Assembly: GCA_030068145.1 (NCBI GenBank)
Contig: JAPJBO010000037.1
Span: forward strand, 490,451 to 554,450
Length of the DNA stretch: 64,000 nucleotides
Source: Diplonema papillatum
Lineage: Eukaryota > Euglenozoa > Diplonemea > Diplonemida > Diplonemidae
Direction of reading: 5' to 3'
In this document: positions 31,744-44,181 of the stretch, piece after piece
Position numbering within the stretch: position 1 is the stretch's first letter
Layout: each line of letters opens with the position of its first letter
Translations under genes and position numbers: made by a program
Notes under the pieces: model-generated
The model's input: the letters and a program-made list of their open reading frames with translations, nothing else
Told to the model about the DNA's origin: nothing
Databases searched by the model: none

Positions 31744-34700
31744 ATGCAGAAGCAAGCTTGGGCCCTCAATGACCACACAAGCGCGTATGCTACGGTGGGC
31801 GGCCGGTTGGTGGACAGGCTTCGGCAGCAGGTGCACTGCAGGTTCTGCGGCGGGGTGAAGTGCAAGCACGAGGACTGGAGGCAAGCTGAAAAAAGGAAGA
31901 ACACGCACGTTGCGATCCGCGGCCTCAACTCTAATTGGGTGGAAGACTGGGCCATCGCATCGCAACGGCCGGCCACGTCTTTGATCAAGAAGTACAACAT
32001 CGTGCAGCAGTTCCATAAGTTCCGAATCAGCGCAGTGTTCAACCTGCAGGAATGTGGGGAGCACCCGTTCTGCGGACCGGAGGGTTGTATCTTCCCTGAG
32101 TCAGGCTTCTCATACGTACCCGAGGTAGACCTGATGCCTTATGACATCTCGCACTACAACTTCCCTTGGCCAGACATGGGCACGCCGAACTTTGACATTG
32201 TCCTGCGGACCGTCCAGATCATGTGCGACCACGTTGCAAAAGGAGAACGGTTTTTGGTGCACTGCCACGCCGGTCTCGGGCGCACTGGCCTCATGCTCGC
32301 GTGCTGGATGCAGTACCAATTCCGGCTCGCGCCGAAAGAGACCATTCAGCGCCTCAGGCTTCAACGGCCCGGCAGCATCCAAACAGCAAAGCAAGTCAAG
32401 TTTACTTGCGACTTCGGTGCGTATTTGGCTGACCTCCGCCAGGTGTTCAAAGAAGACGAGCCCCTCGCCTTGCACCTTTCAAGGCAGGACCGGTATCTGC
32501 ACGGGCAAGAAGCTAGGGCACTGCGCTACATCCCGAAGGTAATCCACACCATCTTGGCCCACCTCCTCGATGGGCACGAGAAGACAGGACCCCAGCCGGG
32601 CACTACGACACTGAACACGTTTCTGGCTACCATTGTCATGTACAACAACGAAGGGAAGAAGGATCCGACGTTAGGATTTCCGATCCTGCAGAACGGGAGC
32701 AAGCGGCGGAGTGGTGGCGGAAGCAAGTCGGGAAAGAAGGAAAAGAAGGAAAATAAGCACAAAAGAGGCGCCAGTGAAGACGAAATTATCCAGGTATGCG
32801 GACACAATTTGCACTGCTATTGTCTTTCTAAGCGTTTGCCAAAAAAAGGGACTGCAGATAGGTTTCCTTTCGCGCCAACAGCTACTGTTTTGCCAAACCC
32901 GGTTTGCCCGGGAAGTGACGACAAAGTGTCTGCTTCCCGGGCCGGCGCGTCACTGGAGCCGAAGTGAATCAAAGCCTGAGCGAGGGAAAGAGCTTGTCAG
33001 CGACAAGTTGGTCGACCACTCGTTGTACAGTGTACAGTGTACAGTGGCCGATCGTTGGCCAGGCAGTAAGAATACTATCCGCGCATCAGAACTTTGCATG
33101 CCCCGGAGGGGATGACACCATGTGTTTGTAAACCGCTATTTTCGATAACACCAATAATCTAATCAGGTAGAATCAGCGGACGAAGGGTTGAGGCAGAGTG
33201 TGGTGGCCATGCGGACAGCGCTGGACGGGGGAGATTTGGACTGCATCAAGCTGGAAAGAGACGGGCGGGTGCTGGGGAAGGTCGTGATCGCATTCTTCTG
33301 CAATCTGCAGGTCCCGGCTTTGAAGTCCGACCCGGCCCTTGCGAACGAGATCGAAGCATTCACCGACCGTGCGACGAGCATCAGTGGGCAGACGCCGTTC
33401 TCGGACCCGTCCTCAACCCAGACCACTTCACCCAACTCTTGCACGACGGGCGGGAGGCCCGCAAAGCCATTCAAACCGCTTGGACCGAATGACAGCATGG
33501 GATCCACCGTGCCGTCCTCAGTCTGCTCACCTGTCGGCGTCAAAAGCCACCCACACAGCCGGGTTCGTCTGAAGCAACTTTCCGGTCCTCCAACCCCTGC
33601 GATGAACCCGTCACGCCTGGGGTCGCGGGCCTCCTCCGGTCAGGTCAGCCCCGCCAATGCCTGCCTCAGCCCGCAGAGCAAAATGACCCGTTTGCCCCCG
33701 TTACCGAGCCCGTCGGTGCCCACTGCCCCAGTATCCCCTTCCAACATCGTGCGCACCAACAGCTCGCAACTGCAGCAGCCGATCCCTTCCACCGACGCGC
33801 CGTCGACAAGCCAGTCTATTCTTCTCAGCAAGGTAGCGCAGAAGCTCCACGTGCAGACGCAGCAGGCCAGCAGCTCCGGCCGGCTCTCGCCCAACGTGCA
33901 GGCTTCTGTGGTGCTGGCCGCGCAGCTGAAGGGCGACAGCTACCACACAGTTGGCGTCTTCTTGTCGAGCTTGCGTCTCCTCTCGCAGGTTTTCATTTTT
34001 TCCCGTTTTCACATTTCTTCTGGGAAGACTTCCCGCTTCTCTTGCAGTCTGCTGTTCTCAACAAACGCGCGTTCGGCTTTTGCTCCGAAGCGAACTCCTT
34101 CTCATCCCGCTCACACAGCATCTTGCAGACGATCGCCAGGAGAGGTTAATCAGCGCCGGCTTGACGATTCTGCGGAGAAAGAAGCCCGACGACGAGTATG
34201 CCTCTTACATTCTGCGTTTGAAGAGGTTGAGGAGATTGGCGACAGTTTCCCTGCAATCCCACCCCCACCTTTCATGGTGGGGGCGCCAGAGGCTTCTTGA
34301 TTGTGTATTTAAACTCAGAACCTTGTTTTGGTAGGGTATGGGGCCTCTATACTGGCCAGGCCCCAGAGAACTAAGCTGGGATCTTTCCGCCCAAGAGGCC
34401 GGAGGTGGTTTGAGATCGACTCATTATTTTCCTGAGAGAAGACCTGCCGTGCTCGGGGTAGCCGTCGTTGACGAAAGAGATCTGGGATGGACCTGAGGGG
34501 GTGTACGCGCTCGTACTAGTGGAAGATTTGACGTGGGCGGCTTTAAATGAACATCTAAATGACACTTCAATACAATACTGTTGTCGACAACGAACAAGTT
34601 GTTAGAATAAACTTTTTGTGTGTGTTGTTTTTTTCTCGACAAAGCAAGACTTCGTCCCCCCCAACTGCAGGCAAGTTCAGTTCTTCCGGCAGTGCGCGCG

Positions 34701-36778
34701 AGAGTGGGGCGACTCGTACTTTCATGGGCAGGACTTCTTGGCCTGCCCCCCAGCAGCGGGCTCGGCAGACGTGTACCTGCAATGGGTCCGCGGTCTTTAC
34801 AAAAAGACGACCGGCAGCACCGGGGCCGGGAACGACGCCGGCAACGACGACGCGCTGGGCGGCTACGCCACGCCGCCAGACTCGGGCAGCGGCGGAGAAG
34901 AACCCGCGAACGGAATGGACCCCGCCGCTCCTTCCTGCGGCGGGACCCACGCACCCGACGGCACCGCCGTCGAGCGCAGGGACAGCCACATGAACTCGAT
35001 CGTCATGTCAGAGCGCAGCCCCATCGCTCGGTCCAGTGCTCCGAGTAACCTGCTAGGTCTGGTCGGTCCCAGCAGCCGCCCGCATTCTTCGGACGTGTGC
35101 AGTGGCGCGACGACTTCGCCGAGCACGAGCAGTGATAGCGGGGGGGAACCCGGGGAAAATCCCATAGAATCCCCGGACGTGTCGCCGAAGGTGGGCCCGC
35201 CCGTTGGCCGCTTGCTGTCGCAGGGCGCTTCGAGCCAGTCTGCGCTCAGCGCCGCGGCGACGCCGCTCCTCTCGCCCGCCTCCGCGACCCAGCAGCCCAA
35301 AGAAGCCAGCGCACGCACGCCAGCGCGTTCACCCACGTCGCCTCCGAGCGGCACGAAACCGCCTTCGCCGTCGGCGCATCCGCATACCATCGCTCTGCCT
35401 CCTTCACCACCGCCGTGCCCCTTGGCGTCACAGCCCCAACGCTGCGAAAGTCCGACATGCGGGTACGCCTTGCTGTCGAACCGTTCTTTTGGGCTTGCAA
35501 CCATACTGTAGGGAATGTTTTAGCGATGTCCTACAACAAGTGCCACTACGCTTTTCGTACATGTTATCGCACGGGGCTGGTTAACCACTGAAAACAGTTC
35601 ACTCAACAAACCCTTGGTTTTGAGTAGTGGACGTGACGCCTGTGAGCACATCAAGCGATGTGACAAGTTAGTACATCACAAGCCGCTTGTCATGCATTTT
35701 CTCTTGGTATTCCGGGTGTTGTCGAGTAGGCTGTAGACACGAGTGAACCCCAAACCATGTAGATCAGAGACTCCCTCATGTTGCCCATGTTTTTTTATGT
35801 CATTCTTGGCTAGCGGCCTTCGTAGTCTCGCACTCCTTTTCTGTTCTATTGCGGAGAAGAGCGAATGTGAAGGGATCTGCTTGCACTTAACACGAGGAGT
35901 TCCCCTTCGAGAAGTCTTTGCGCTGTGGACTTCAGCTACAGTGAAACTGGGTGTGACAGAAGTAGAAGCGGGTGTTTCAAAGGTCGCCACGTGTTTCACC
36001 CCGTTTGTCACCCCGGTAGACCGAATGCACTTTGCACACTCTTGTTTTCCCAAGGATTTCACTCCAGCTTCTGAGGCTGGGTCCACTGTTTCTAACGACG
36101 CCGTGCAAGGCGGTCAAAATGCGAGACCGGTCATCAAATCTACCAACCACCTGAGCAGGAGTCGACCGCATCGTGGCGTAGCCGATTCAATTGCTATCCA
36201 ATCAGTTGGCGACACCCAGCAAGAGGTATGTCCGCATCTTGATCTATTTTCGTTTGGTGGCTGCCGGGTCTTGAGGCCGAAGTGAGGCCGACGTCGACGG
36301 CACTCCAACTACTATCACTGACCATTGGAAAATAGTAAGGCTTTGGCAATACCTTGCCGATGACGCCGTCGACACGCAATCGGCTGGACTTCGGGGGCCC
36401 GTTTTCAGCTCGCTGAATGAGCATCTGTCAACAACGACGGCACTCAAGGGGGTCTGCGGGTTTGCGCTCGTTGTAGGAGTCTTGAACGCAGCTTCTGGCT
36501 GCGTGTATCCGTCTCTTCTGCCCGGAATCGCCGGCTGTTGAAAGTGACTGTCTGGGCCTTTTTGGGGGCCGCAAACGGTCGTGGATCTTAGAAGATTAAT
36601 ACTTTCCGACTCCGGTAATAAGACTATTCTGTAAAGCTTTGCTCCTTCAAAGCATTTCAGCATTTCTTTGCTTGTTCTCGCTTACCGTCGTGAACATCTC
36701 ACCGCCACACACACGCAGACTGAGCTAATTGCTGCCATTCGCGCGGCGGCCGAGGCTCGACCTCTGAATGCTAGGTGA
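31744..36778 (+). CDS. PTPDC1: PTPDC1-like dual-specificity protein tyrosine phosphatase
   Basis: Exons 31744-32793, 33167-33988, 34119-34195, 34671-35449, 36068-36225 and 36719-36778 join in frame to about 981 residues. Exon 4's donor (GTCCGA) is chosen for phase and is the weakest boundary. The phosphatase domain fills exon 1: a Cys/His-rich entry (HCRFCGGVKCKHEDW), the strand NIVQQFHKFRISAVFNLQ, the WPD loop with general acid D144 (FPWPDMGTP), and the P-loop HCHAGLGRTG with nucleophile C174 and R180. The RPGSIQT string after the loop is also seen in animal PTPDC1, a protein linked to centrosome and cilium length control. The C-terminal half is Ser/Pro-rich and probably disordered, with short conserved-looking islands (EQVQFFRQCAREWGDSYFHG). 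The gene ends TELIAAIRAAAEARPLNAR. Confidence 0.85.
35935..36090 (+). repeat. Repeat spanning the PTPDC1 exon 5 acceptor
   Basis: Read forward, this segment aligns to the reverse complement of 38100-38290. It runs through GCGGGTGT, CGCC(A/G)CGTGTTTC, TTGTCAC(C/A)CC and GCACACTCTT and ends with CTCCAGCTTCTGAGG. The AG of CTCCAG is the splice acceptor I use for exon 5 (36068), so a dispersed repeat supplies, or was copied from, a splice site. Confidence 0.7.
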
Positions 36779-38099
36779 GGTCGTTGACTTCAAAGAGCAA
36801 ACGATACCCCGAATGGCTGTGGCCTTGTGGAAGCGTTGCTGGTCCTGCTGTGACGGTGCAAGAACAGGCCCGCGTACTTGTCATACTATTGTGAACCATA
36901 CAAGTAAAGAGGCAGATGATTTCGTTCATCATCTCTCACTGATTGTGATGCCAGCATCTTCGCATCGCTGTCCTGTCTGCAGACACTCGGCCAGTGTCGT
37001 TGCGAATATATTTGCGCGAGTTTGCCCTTCAATCGGGCCAACAAACTCAAAGAATACGAATGGGGTTTTGAGACAAAGTCACACACAGTGACTGGTCATA
37101 GTCAAAACCGCACCCTTTGACCGGGTCTGAGAAAGTGTCCAGTCGAAACCCGCAATTCCGCGGCCAAGTACTCATACTTCAACGGTCAAGGACTTTTTTG
37201 ACGGTGGAGGTACGGTCGATGACTCACACCGGTGTTTCAAGTACAGTGTACTTGTCCTCCAATGACAAGTCAACCAAATACAAAAAAAGCAAAGCTATAG
37301 AAAGCAAGCGTAGAACTCTTACAATCAATTCCTCGTGCTCTCTCATGGTGGCCCTGACGAACGGCGGCTTGTAGCCCCGACGTATCAAAGCAGGACAGAG
37401 AACCAGGAAATTCGCGGAGATGAGGCGTGGACTGGCTCGCTGTGGGTTTGCGGCGAGCTGCGTTGAAAAGAGAGTACGGCAATTTCGTTTAGACCACCGT
37501 CACACACGTTTTCTCCGTGCCCTGACTCTTTCGAGCAGAACACAGCAATCATGGGTTCATGAAACGCTGATTCTTTGTACGTTGTTGAACGCGCAAGTTT
37601 TCAGCACCCCTGTATTGCAGGAAAGTGCTGTCTCCTGCAGCGCCCGCCTCAGGAGGCAAGATAAATAACGCTATGAATACACGGAACCCAGTTTTCCTCT
37701 TTTTTGTCGTCCCACTGGTTAATGAACCGAGGTTGTTTGCATCTCATTTCGCAGAGCATGCATTCATGAACATCACTGCCGAGGCAAGATCGCACGTTGC
37801 GGTCGCTTTTCCAGATGGTCGTATGTTGTTTGTTACAAAGCAAATAATCTGTGGCGATAATCTGCATCGCCGTCGCGGTTGTCTTTCGCACGTGATGTGA
37901 CATGCTTTCGCTTCTTCAGCTCGTCTTGATCGTCGTGTTCAGGCGCGCGTTTGGTGCTTCGCTTCTTTTTCACTTGTGGAGCACGCGAGACTGAGCAGCT
38001 CGAAGCTGTTTTGTTGAGCCAACAATTCGTTTGCCGGGGCAGGTCGATCAGGGGGGTAGAACCGGGGGTATTCCGTGGAGAAAGAAAGACGGAGATCAT

Positions 38100-38290
38100 G
38101 GCCAGCGCTAGTTGAACCTCAGAAGCTGGAGAAAATCTTTTTAGCAAAAAAGAGTGTGCGCAACGTACACCAGCTGTGTCGGTGTGACAAGGGAGAAACA
38201 CGCGGCGATCCACACTCGAAACGCGAGTGTCACACCCGCATTTTTTACTTACTTCTCTTCCGTACCCACTTTCACTCCATCTTTTGTGGC
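38100..38290 (-). repeat. Inverted copy of the PTPDC1 exon 5 acceptor repeat
   Basis: On the minus strand it follows 35935-36090 in order, with moderate identity and several small gaps, and ends in TTCTCCAGCTTCTGAGGTT. It does not extend into the coding part of exon 5, so the homology stops about 20 bases inside the exon. Confidence 0.65.
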
Positions 38291-39221
38291 TGGAGTTCCA
38301 CCCTCCGAAAAAACGGGAGACCCGCCGAAAGGAAAAGAAATCACCCTCTTTTTCTCTCAGTGAATATTTCCGTATTCTCGCGTTGTAGTCCCAGCGCCGC
38401 ATGTTGTTGCCCGGGCTGCTTTGCTCCCTGACTTCTGTGCATTCTTTCACGTTCTCTTTCTCCCGTTCTCTCAGATTGAACGCTGGTTCGAGGGCTCGAC
38501 ATCAAACAGAGGTACGCGTTGTGGTCAGGAGCATCGCCCTGTGCACGCGCTGGCAGTCACTTCTGACGACACGCTGCTGGTGGAATCGGAAGGATCAGAT
38601 TAGCCACCAACATACCGCCAACAGCAACTACAACAGCCACATCAACCCCCTCGAAACGGAGCAAGGTCTTGTCGACTGTTCTGAAAGATCGCTCTCTCTT
38701 AACAGGCGGAGCGGGGGTCTGCGGGGGAGAAAGAGGGCCGTCGGGTTAATTATCGTGCGGGCGTGCGAGTATGCAGCCTGGTTCACAAGACAAGAACCTG
38801 TATGCTTTTTCTTTATAGAAAAGGGCGGAGACAAACGGGACAGACATCCGTCAGCTACTACTGTTTCTACCAAACATGCATCCTTCCAGTACTTGCCCGT
38901 GCCAATCCTGTATGTCTGAAGAACGTGTATTAGTTCATCTCTTCTGCAGCTACATACTCCTCAACTTTGTCTGTCAATGTCTGCGAGAATGTAATGACAC
39001 CAACAGGTGGTCGAGCAACCCGACGACATGGGAACCCATCTCTAGCAACGCCGACCACTCCCGGTGGGAAATGCCGGTATGTCTACACAAGTGTCTTAGG
39101 TTACGTACACAGGGGGTATGCTGATGCACTTCACTCAACAGGAGAAACAGGTGCAGATTCGACGGGGTAGCCTCAAACCCTGTTGGTGAGCAATGTTAGC
39201 GCGCCGAAGTCACCACCGTGA

Positions 39222-39345
39222 GGCGGGTTGCTTTCGTGCCTGGGAAGCATTGTGTAGCCCGCCGCAGGTTGTCAGCTTACCACCCGCTTGATGCGGGTTG
39301 CCTTTCTCTCGTGCCTGCAACAAAGTGTTGCAGCCTGCGGAAGCT
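39222..39345 (+). repeat. Tandem duplication of a splice-acceptor-like segment
   Basis: Two segments starting near 39222 and 39293 share GCGGGTTGC, TCGTGCCTG, a GTGTNGCAG or TGTGTAGCC block and GCC(G/T)GCGG-like ends. The second copy provides GTGTTGCAG at 39333-39341, a possible acceptor for the exon that contains the start codon at 39379. Confidence 0.6.
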
Positions 39346-39378
39346 GAAACCAACACACAGGACCCGACGTCGCAGGGG

Positions 39379-42300
39379 ATGTCCCAGAGCTATCAACAAC
39401 CGCACTACTCGCGGTGGGACGCAGCCCCCGGGGGGTCCGGCGGAGGAGGCTACAGCATGGGGCGGCAGACCCAGCAGCCCCCCCAGGGAGGGTTCGGAAG
39501 GGAAGCGTGGTACGGCGAGTCCGCGCCCGCGCCGCAGAGGCAGTATCCGCCCAGCTCCGGCGGGCAAGGCGCAGGGTCGCCTTGGGGCTACTACCAAAGC
39601 CAGCCGCAGAACCCGGGATACGGGTACAGCGGGCAGGGCGGTTTCGACGGCCCCGGCGCCTACGGCCAGCCGAGCCAACAGCAGCGGTGGCCCGACCCCG
39701 GCATGGGCCCCGGCCTCAAGGACGGAGACTACCCGAGGGGCCCCGCCTACATGCAGCGGTCGATGCCTCCCATCGGCAGCGGCAGCGGGTCTGCGGCCAT
39801 CATCCCTGCGGGCCACCAAGGCCCGGGGTACCCTAGCAGGAGCTACGGTAGTGGATCCATGCCGGGACAGAGCACCGGCCTCGGCATGAAGAGCCACGAC
39901 GACGGCTCGCGGTTCGGCGGCGGACTCGGGAAGGGGCCGTCTCCGCAGTACTCCCCCGCCGCGTACCAGCAGCCGCCGCTTCGCCCAGGAATGGGACCGT
40001 CGCCGTACAGCACCCAGCAGGCGCCAGCCGGGCTGGGAGCCCCGTTCCCCAGGGGCGGGGCCGCCTCGAAGTTCCCGGGGGGTCCTCCCTCCAGCATCCC
40101 CCCGTCGGCAGTGCCCGACAGATGGGCGGGCCTCGCCCCGGAGAACCAGTCGGCCCAAAACCCCGCCGGCAAAGACCGCTGGCTGAGTCTTGGCGGGTCG
40201 AACGCCCCGTCGTCCAGCGGACCACCAGGCGGAGCATCGGGGCCGTCCATCATCCCCGCCGCCGGCGCGTCCGGACTGCCCGACAAGCGGTCGCCGCCGC
40301 CCGGCGGCGACGACGCGAAGAAGTCGCAAGCCCCGGCAAACCGCTGGGGCGGCGGCGGCGCCGACGAAAAGCGGAACGTCACGACGATGGGCATCCTGCA
40401 GAACCCGAACAAGGCGGCGCCCGGCCCCGCGGCCCAGCAGTCGGCGGCGGGAGCGGAGGGGCCCCCGCCGTTCGCGCACCAGAAGTTCGACACCGGCCGC
40501 CAGCTCCCCGACTTCGGGATCAAGGGCGGAAAGGGCAAAAAAGGCGCCCCGCCTGTCCCGGCGGCCTTCGGCGGAGGCGGCTGGGGCGGCAAGCCGTCCG
40601 AGAAATCGGGTGGTAAAGGCGGCTGGGACATCGCGTCCGGAGGCCCTTCCATGATGGGCAAAGGCGGGAAAGGCGACGGCAAGGGAATGGGCATGGACAT
40701 GGGTGCCGCTCACCACGGGCAGGACGTCGGGAAAGGCGGAAAGGGGTTTTTCGACCGGTTCGACAACGGGAAAGGGATGGACTCGATGAAGGGCAAGAAA
40801 GGTGGCGATGCGCAGATGTTCGCCGGCGGCAGAGGCGGCGGCGACAAGGGCGGAAAGTCGCGGTATTCAGCCGGCAAAGGCGACAAGTACGACAGAGACT
40901 ACGACAGGGCAAACTACCCGTTCGTAGGGGGAAGCGGCAGAGGCAACGACAAGCCCGGTAAGTTGTGGGGCTTCGACAACCAGCCCGCCCACAAGGAGAT
41001 CCGAGCGAAGAGCGAGATGAAACGAGCCGGCGGCAGAGGAAGCGCGTCGTCCATGGAATTCGGGGGGAGGAAAGGGGGCCGAGGAGGCAGCAGACGGGAC
41101 GACGACGGAAAAGGCGGAAGGTCGGGAAAGAAGGGCGTCATCGAAGGCAGAGGCGGGGGCTGGGTGGCAGTCGGCAGAGAAGGAGGCAGGGGCGCGTCGC
41201 TCGAAACGCGGTTGGCCCAAAAAGTCGCCGCGAAGAAGGTCGAAGTCAAGCGCAACGCCAAAATCGAAGAAAAACGCTCCGGGAAAAGCGACGAAGAACT
41301 CGTGCGGGTGCGTGTCTCGGCACCGACGGAGTGGTCGTGGAAGGACGTGAAAAAGCTGCTCGGCTCGTACGGAGACGCGACGGAAGTGCACATCAACACA
41401 GAGGACGGCGGCCGTTTCGGGTACGCCACAATGAAAGCGGAACACGCCAAGGCCGCCCTCAAGGCCCTCACCAACACGAAGCCGGATGACTACGACGAAC
41501 CAATCCAAGTAGTCATCGACGCGAACAAGCGGCAGCCTAAGAAAGAAAAGCGGGAAAAGGGCAAAAGCAACAAGGCGCGCAAGGAAAAGAAGATGGAGCG
41601 TGTCGAAAACAGGAAGAGCCTGCTCACAGGCCTCAACATGGACGCGCTGAAGCAGGTGCTGTCATCGAAGGAAGCGCAAAAGGGACTTTCGCCGGACCAA
41701 CTCGACAGGCTGTACTCGAAAGTCACCCGGTCTCGCCACTTCGACCCCAGAACCGCGGGCGGGATCCAAGCCGTGCGCTCGTTGCTCAACTCCATTGACA
41801 TCATCACCGTTTGGGAGCGCCCCACCGGCCAGATTCTCGTCACCCTCAAAGGCGAATCTCTGCCCTACCCCAACAGCCTCTACTTCACTGCTCAAGAGGT
41901 ATGATGTTCGTTCAACCAGCCACGGTGTTCGCTTCCGCCGGAATGAAGCAAAACAGGTCCTGGACTTATACAAAAGACTTAAAGTTCTTACCCCGTCGTC
42001 TCGCTTCCGGCCACCGACCCTTGTGTTTTCGAGCTCTTCTTGGACAGAACGCCGTTTTCCGCACATCCCGCGCGTGAATTAATTGGTTCCCAACCCAAAA
42101 GCATCGGAAGCCATGCAAAACAATACACAGTGACGACCAACAACGATGTTGACACGGTTAGTCAACATTCGTCACAGTTTGTGCAACTAAAACAAAAGGA
42201 CAGGAATGCGACAGGATGCCAGCTTGTCGACAGGGAAGAAATTCAGAGATGATGTAAGACAGGCATCCAGCGTATTGTTTCGCAAAAGAAACCAGATGAT

Positions 42301-42862
42301 TTAAGACAGGCACCCAGCTTGTCATTTGACTACAATGAATGTGATTACACTGATTACACTACAGACTCCGAATGCTGAGATTGCTGTCGCCGTTAAGGAC
42401 ACGTACATTAAGGCCATCGGCGTTCAGGTATGCAACACAGAAACCCTGTTCCGTTGCAATGATCTAAGATTTTGTGGCTCCTTTCTTCATTGAACCGGTG
42501 TGTAACGAGTTGCAAACTTCAAACAAAACGCTGCAGTGTTTGGAAGGATCATGTTTCACTCACTAGTATCAGGCTCGTCCTGCCTCGGCACGTACACACA
42601 AACACCGCGCCTACTCTTTTGGTCCAGCAGACGAAGTACAACGTTGAACAGAAGGTTGGCAGTGCACATAAAGGTTGGCAGTGCACATACTTTGTCTCAA
42701 TGAGGTTTTCCTTGTTCAGGTTGGGACACCCACACCCAAGTCCACGTATATACTTGACGGTCTCGTTTAACCACACAGGAAGTCCAGGAAGAACCGGAGG
42801 CGACAGCAGAGATTGCTGCGGGGGACAGCGTCCACAAATACCCGAAGAGTTTGTACGCTTGA
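39379..42862 (+). CDS. Gly/Lys-rich protein with RRM-like domain, putative RNA-binding
   Basis: Exons 39379-41898, 42365-42427 (63 bases) and 42779-42862 join in phase 0 to 888 residues. Both introns start GTATG. The first 500 residues are Gly/Pro/Gln/Ser-rich, then Gly/Lys-rich (KGGKGDGKGMGMDMG, FDRFDNGKGMDSMKGKKGG), as in disordered RNA-binding proteins. Residues about 640-715 look like a single RRM-type fold (VRVRVSAPTEWSWKDVKKLL, EDGGRFGYATMKAEHAKAAL), followed by a Lys-rich stretch. A second folded part (about 745-830: MDALKQVLSSKEAQKGLSPD, IITVWERPTGQILVTLKGE) I do not recognise. The stop follows HKYPKSLYA. The start is the first Met (MSQSYQQPHYSRWD), and the frame is open further up to 39298. 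Confidence 0.75.
42246..42689 (+). repeat. Short tandem duplications in the introns of the Gly/Lys-rich gene
   Basis: In intron 1, AGATGAT(G/T)TAAGACAGGCA starts at 42247 and again at 42294, a 47-base step. In intron 2, a 19-base unit (AAGGTTGGCAGTGCACATA) is perfectly doubled at 42652-42689. Confidence 0.8.
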
Positions 42863-44181
42863 TCTGGTGTCTCAATCGACGAACAACCCAGCCTTTGCAC
42901 GAACAAGAAAAGAGTCATCAGTGCAAACTCGTTTCGCCCCGAGAGGAGATGAACACGAACGGTATAGACTACGTAAAACGTCCGATTACAAGCGCCATGG
43001 CGTGCGACTTCACGACCAAATCCAAGGATGGTCGCAGGGGCCAAGTGCCCAAGCAGCACAGCTGAGGCAGCGAAGCCTGGATACTTGCATGTCTGGTGGT
43101 TAGAGGCGGGCACCCGCAGTACTTCGAACACACAGCGTCAAGCATGTTTTGCTGTTAAACAAGCTGGTAGTGGATCCCAAACGAATTGCCTCCTGCTGAA
43201 GAGAAGCCTCTGGTCAGCCGGAGGGGATCTGCAAACGAAAGCAACGAACACCGGCATCCGGTTCTGACGATTGGTTATCCTCTGCATGTCTCATCCTCCA
43301 CCGCGCTGCTGCAGCACTGCGATGGAATCTCAAGCGATTTTTTACTCAAAATGAAGAACTGGGCATGTCTTTTAGTAGGGCTGTGGCTTGTCTGGAAAAC
43401 TCCACAAGGAAGATTTCGTCCAAATCGTTACAGGGAAGTTATTGACACTGACCCAAACGCCATCTTCTTGAGCCCTACAACAAGTTGACAGGCAGAATCT
43501 CACGAATAAAACAAAAAAAGAAAGGAAACAAGGTAAGCAAGGCGGCTCCTGCATTTCTTTCTTCCGCCTCTTTTCTTTTTGCCAGGCAAAGTGCTCTGCG
43601 TCTTTCACCACGCGAATCAGCCCACCATTTGCACGCTCCACGCCTGGCTTTTATTTTCCTTTCTTTCCAGCGCACAGGTTTCTTGGCGTATATCCTCTTC
43701 ACCAGGGTCCGTATAGGGGCTCACGCCTGCGTTCCTTCCTTTTCCAGACGCACTTCTGCTTGTGTGCACCGCGGAGGACCCGAGAAAGAAGCAACAGGCC
43801 GGCAGGACGACTGTACTCCGACTTCCTCTTTCATTCTTTTTTCTTTCCGCTCACCGTTGCTGCCGGATCTTGAAGGTGGCTGCCAAGAAGGGAATTCTTC
43901 TTTCTGTATCATGCAGAATTGCCGTTCCACGCCTGACTGCTTGCGACCTCTCCATCCTGCCACCCGACAAGAAAAATGAGCCTTTTCTGCTTCCCTTTTT
44001 CCCCACACGGGGACAAAGACAATTCTACCCGGCCGTGAAGGAGCCGTTCCCCTTTCTGGGCTTTTCCTTTCGCTTTTGCTGCCTCAGGTTGTCGTTTCAT
44101 TGCTATGCTACCTCCCTTTTGTTTTTGCTTTCCCCTTCGTCTTTTGTCTATTTTTCCTGTAACCTCCATTTTTCCTTGCAG
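42863..44181. other. Intergenic stretch before the MKS1 gene
   Basis: No domain-bearing frame. The right part (about 43550-44180) is rich in pyrimidine runs, ending in a long tract and CTTGCAG at 44175-44181, directly followed by ATG. Confidence 0.5.

Larger units (their letters stand above)
36779..39378. other. Intergenic stretch between the PTPDC1-like and Gly/Lys-rich genes
   Basis: The stretch holds the inverted repeat copy at 38100-38290 and a duplicated acceptor-like segment at 39222-39345. I see no coding frame with support. Part of the right end may be leader or intron of the gene at 39379. Confidence 0.45.

Noticed and set aside
34048-34146. Alternative phosphatase exon 3 starting at 34048 after CTTGCAG
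   Set aside because: It keeps phase but stops within 34 codons. The acceptor CTCACACAG at 34118 gives a frame that splices on through the next three exons.
39277-40716. 479-codon minus-strand frame
   Set aside because: Antisense of the Gly-rich part of the gene at 39379; Gly codons read as Pro/Arg/Ala without stops.
43485-43979. 164-codon plus-strand frame
   Set aside because: Ser/Phe/Leu content follows from pyrimidine-rich intergenic DNA; no domain or start context.
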